Source of the DNA: Nitrincola alkalisediminis
Lineage (GTDB): Bacteria > Pseudomonadota > Gammaproteobacteria > Pseudomonadales > Balneatricaceae
Direction: 5' to 3'
NCBI RefSeq assembly: GCF_009821115.1
Contig: NZ_VYTY01000010.1
Location: 62,001 to 126,000, forward strand
Length of the DNA: 64,000 bases
Below are positions 63,094 to 64,000 of the stretch, piece after piece (positions within the stretch are counted from its first letter, which is position 1; the number at the start of each line of letters is the position of its first letter). Under the pieces are notes generated by a model. That model saw nothing but the letters and a program-made list of their open reading frames with translations, made no database searches and was not told where the DNA came from. Position numbers and translations under genes: made by a program.

Positions 63094-64000
63094 CTGTCGG
63101 ATTAGTCCCAGAGCCCTTGGCTTATGTGACAGATGAAGGCTAAAATCAATTAACTAAACTTTACCTCAGAGGTGGCAAGGGATGGCGCGGTATAAACACT
63201 ACGATTACAACCAAACCAAGATGATACCTCTGCGGTTTTCGGATCAGATCCAACCTGGCACGTTCGAATATACGCTGAATCATGTCGTGGATAATGATTT
63301 AGACCTCAGCGTGTTTGAATCTCGCTATCGAAATGACTACAACGGCGCACCAGCCTATGATCCGGCAATTCTACTGAAGGTCGTGTTATTCGCTTATTCT
63401 AGAGGCATTATCAGCAGCCGCAAGATCGCCCAAGCCTGCCGTGAGAATGTCTTGTTTATGGCACTGTCAGCTGACAGCCAACCCCATCACAGCACCTTAG
63501 CCGATTTCATCTCTCGAATGGATGAAGTGATTGCACCCTTGTTCACGCACGTTCTAATGGTGTGTGATAGCTTAAATCTAATCGGACGGGAGATGTTCGC
63601 GATTGATGGCTGCAAGATGCCTTCGAACGCTGCCAAGGAGTGGAGTGGCACACATGCAGAGTTGAATCGTAAGAAAGCCAAGATTGATCGCGCCGTAGAG
63701 CGAATGCTAAAAGCGCATCAAACGGGTGATCAACAGGATCAACCCATTGAGGTTACCGACCGTGAACGTGCCCAGATCGTGAAGCTTGAAAAGGTTTCAG
63801 CCAAGATAAAAAAACACTTAACAACGACTCCTGAGCGGTATGGCCAACGGGGTACTCCAGTTAAAGGCAATATCACTGACCCTGAAAGTGCCAAGATGAA
63901 GACATCTAAGGGTGTGATTCAGGGATATAACGGCGTGGCTGCTGTGGACAGCAAACACCAGATTATAGTACATGCCGAAGCCTACGGTGCTGGGCAGGAA
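63088..64000 (+). mobile_element. Insertion sequence, IS1182-like, left part
   Basis: Begins at or close to the attC right arm and runs off the window. The first 94 bp are non-coding and should hold the left terminal repeat, which I could not define because the right end is missing. Confidence 0.65.
63182..64000 (+). CDS. IS1182-like transposase, N-terminal part
   Basis: Open from ATG to the window edge, 273 codons without stop. DUF772-type N-terminal region: PAYDPAILLKVVLFAYSRGIISSRKIAQA in pattern, HHSTLADF, then the first catalytic Asp in MFAIDGCKMPSNAAKEWSG in pattern, and a coiled basic linker. After TKSKGVIQGYNG-like text (KTSKGVIQGYN) the second Asp (AAVDSKHQII) follows. The rest of the DDE domain lies outside. 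SD-like GGTGG lies before the ATG. Confidence 0.85.
   Translation, partial: MARYKHYDYNQTKMIPLRFSDQIQPGTFEYTLNHVVDNDLDLSVFESRYRNDYNGAPAYDPAILLKVVLFAYSRGIISSRKIAQACRENVLFMALSADSQPHHSTLADFISRMDEVIAPLFTHVLMVCDSLNLIGREMFAIDGCKMPSNAAKEWSGTHAELNRKKAKIDRAVERMLKAHQTGDQQDQPIEVTDRERAQIVKLEKVSAKIKKHLTTTPERYGQRGTPVKGNITDPESAKMKTSKGVIQGYNGVAAVDSKHQIIVHAEAYGAGQE

Overview
The window looks like chromosome of a marine, Oceanospirillales/Pseudomonas-type gammaproteobacterium of moderate GC content. This rests on gene order rather than on any database search: psd-HDOD-rsgA-orn-queG-nnr-tsaE-amiC-mutL-miaA-hfq-hflX-hflK-hflC-hisZ-purA; dapC-yffB-dapD-dapE; holC-pepA facing away from lptF-lptG; a DUF1302/DUF1329 pair; a phasin; and a TRAP transporter.

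Layout. 1-1.6 kb: end of a TRAP dicarboxylate-type transporter operon. 1.6-4.9 kb: histone-deacetylase-like hydrolase, SrmB-like RNA helicase and an NlpC/P60 lipoprotein. 4.9-9.5 kb: DUF1329 and DUF1302 envelope proteins, divergent from an AraC-type regulator. 9.6-10.5 kb: PAS-GGDEF diguanylate cyclase. 10.6-11.0 kb: tRNA cluster Ser(UGA)-Asn(GUU)-Lys(UUU)-Lys(UUU) behind a clear sigma-70 promoter. 11.1-17.5 kb: greB, small unknown genes, rlmA and the diaminopimelate/lysine genes. 17.8-24.7 kb: a glycerate-kinase-like gene, an MCE/PqiA intermembrane lipid-transport operon and unknown lipoproteins. 24.9-25.2 kb: a 43-residue single-span membrane protein behind an FNR-like box. 25.2-33.4 kb: valS, yccF, holC, pepA, lptF, lptG. 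33.5-43.2 kb: RDD and Sel1 proteins, gloA, phasin, flavodoxin, cytochrome c', prfB, lysS, ung, a Fur-boxed short FecI-like gene, FlgO and ygfZ. 43.3-61.3 kb: the conserved housekeeping block from psd to purA. 61.3-64 kb: a degenerate inositol-monophosphatase homologue followed by accessory DNA.

The most interesting region is 62.3-64 kb. A single-gene integron cassette can be read there: a GTTRRRY boundary at 62487, one HEPN-motif ORF, and an attC-like site at 63046-63093 with the expected paired arms and a bulged base. Its R'' arm pairs better with the cassette's own left boundary than with the sequence now on its right. An IS1182-like transposase gene begins 89 bp after the attC and runs off the window. 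No integrase gene is visible.

Other items worth a second look: prfB that has lost the programmed frameshift; a SuhB-like protein lacking several metal ligands; a five-domain MCE protein with a split PqiA and an unfamiliar lipoprotein; and a Fur-palindrome promoter in front of a FecI-like fragment.

Most of the window is ordinary housekeeping chromosome. Starts were chosen from Shine-Dalgarno (SD) spacing, lipoboxes or recalled family alignments, and are noted where they differ from the longest open frame.
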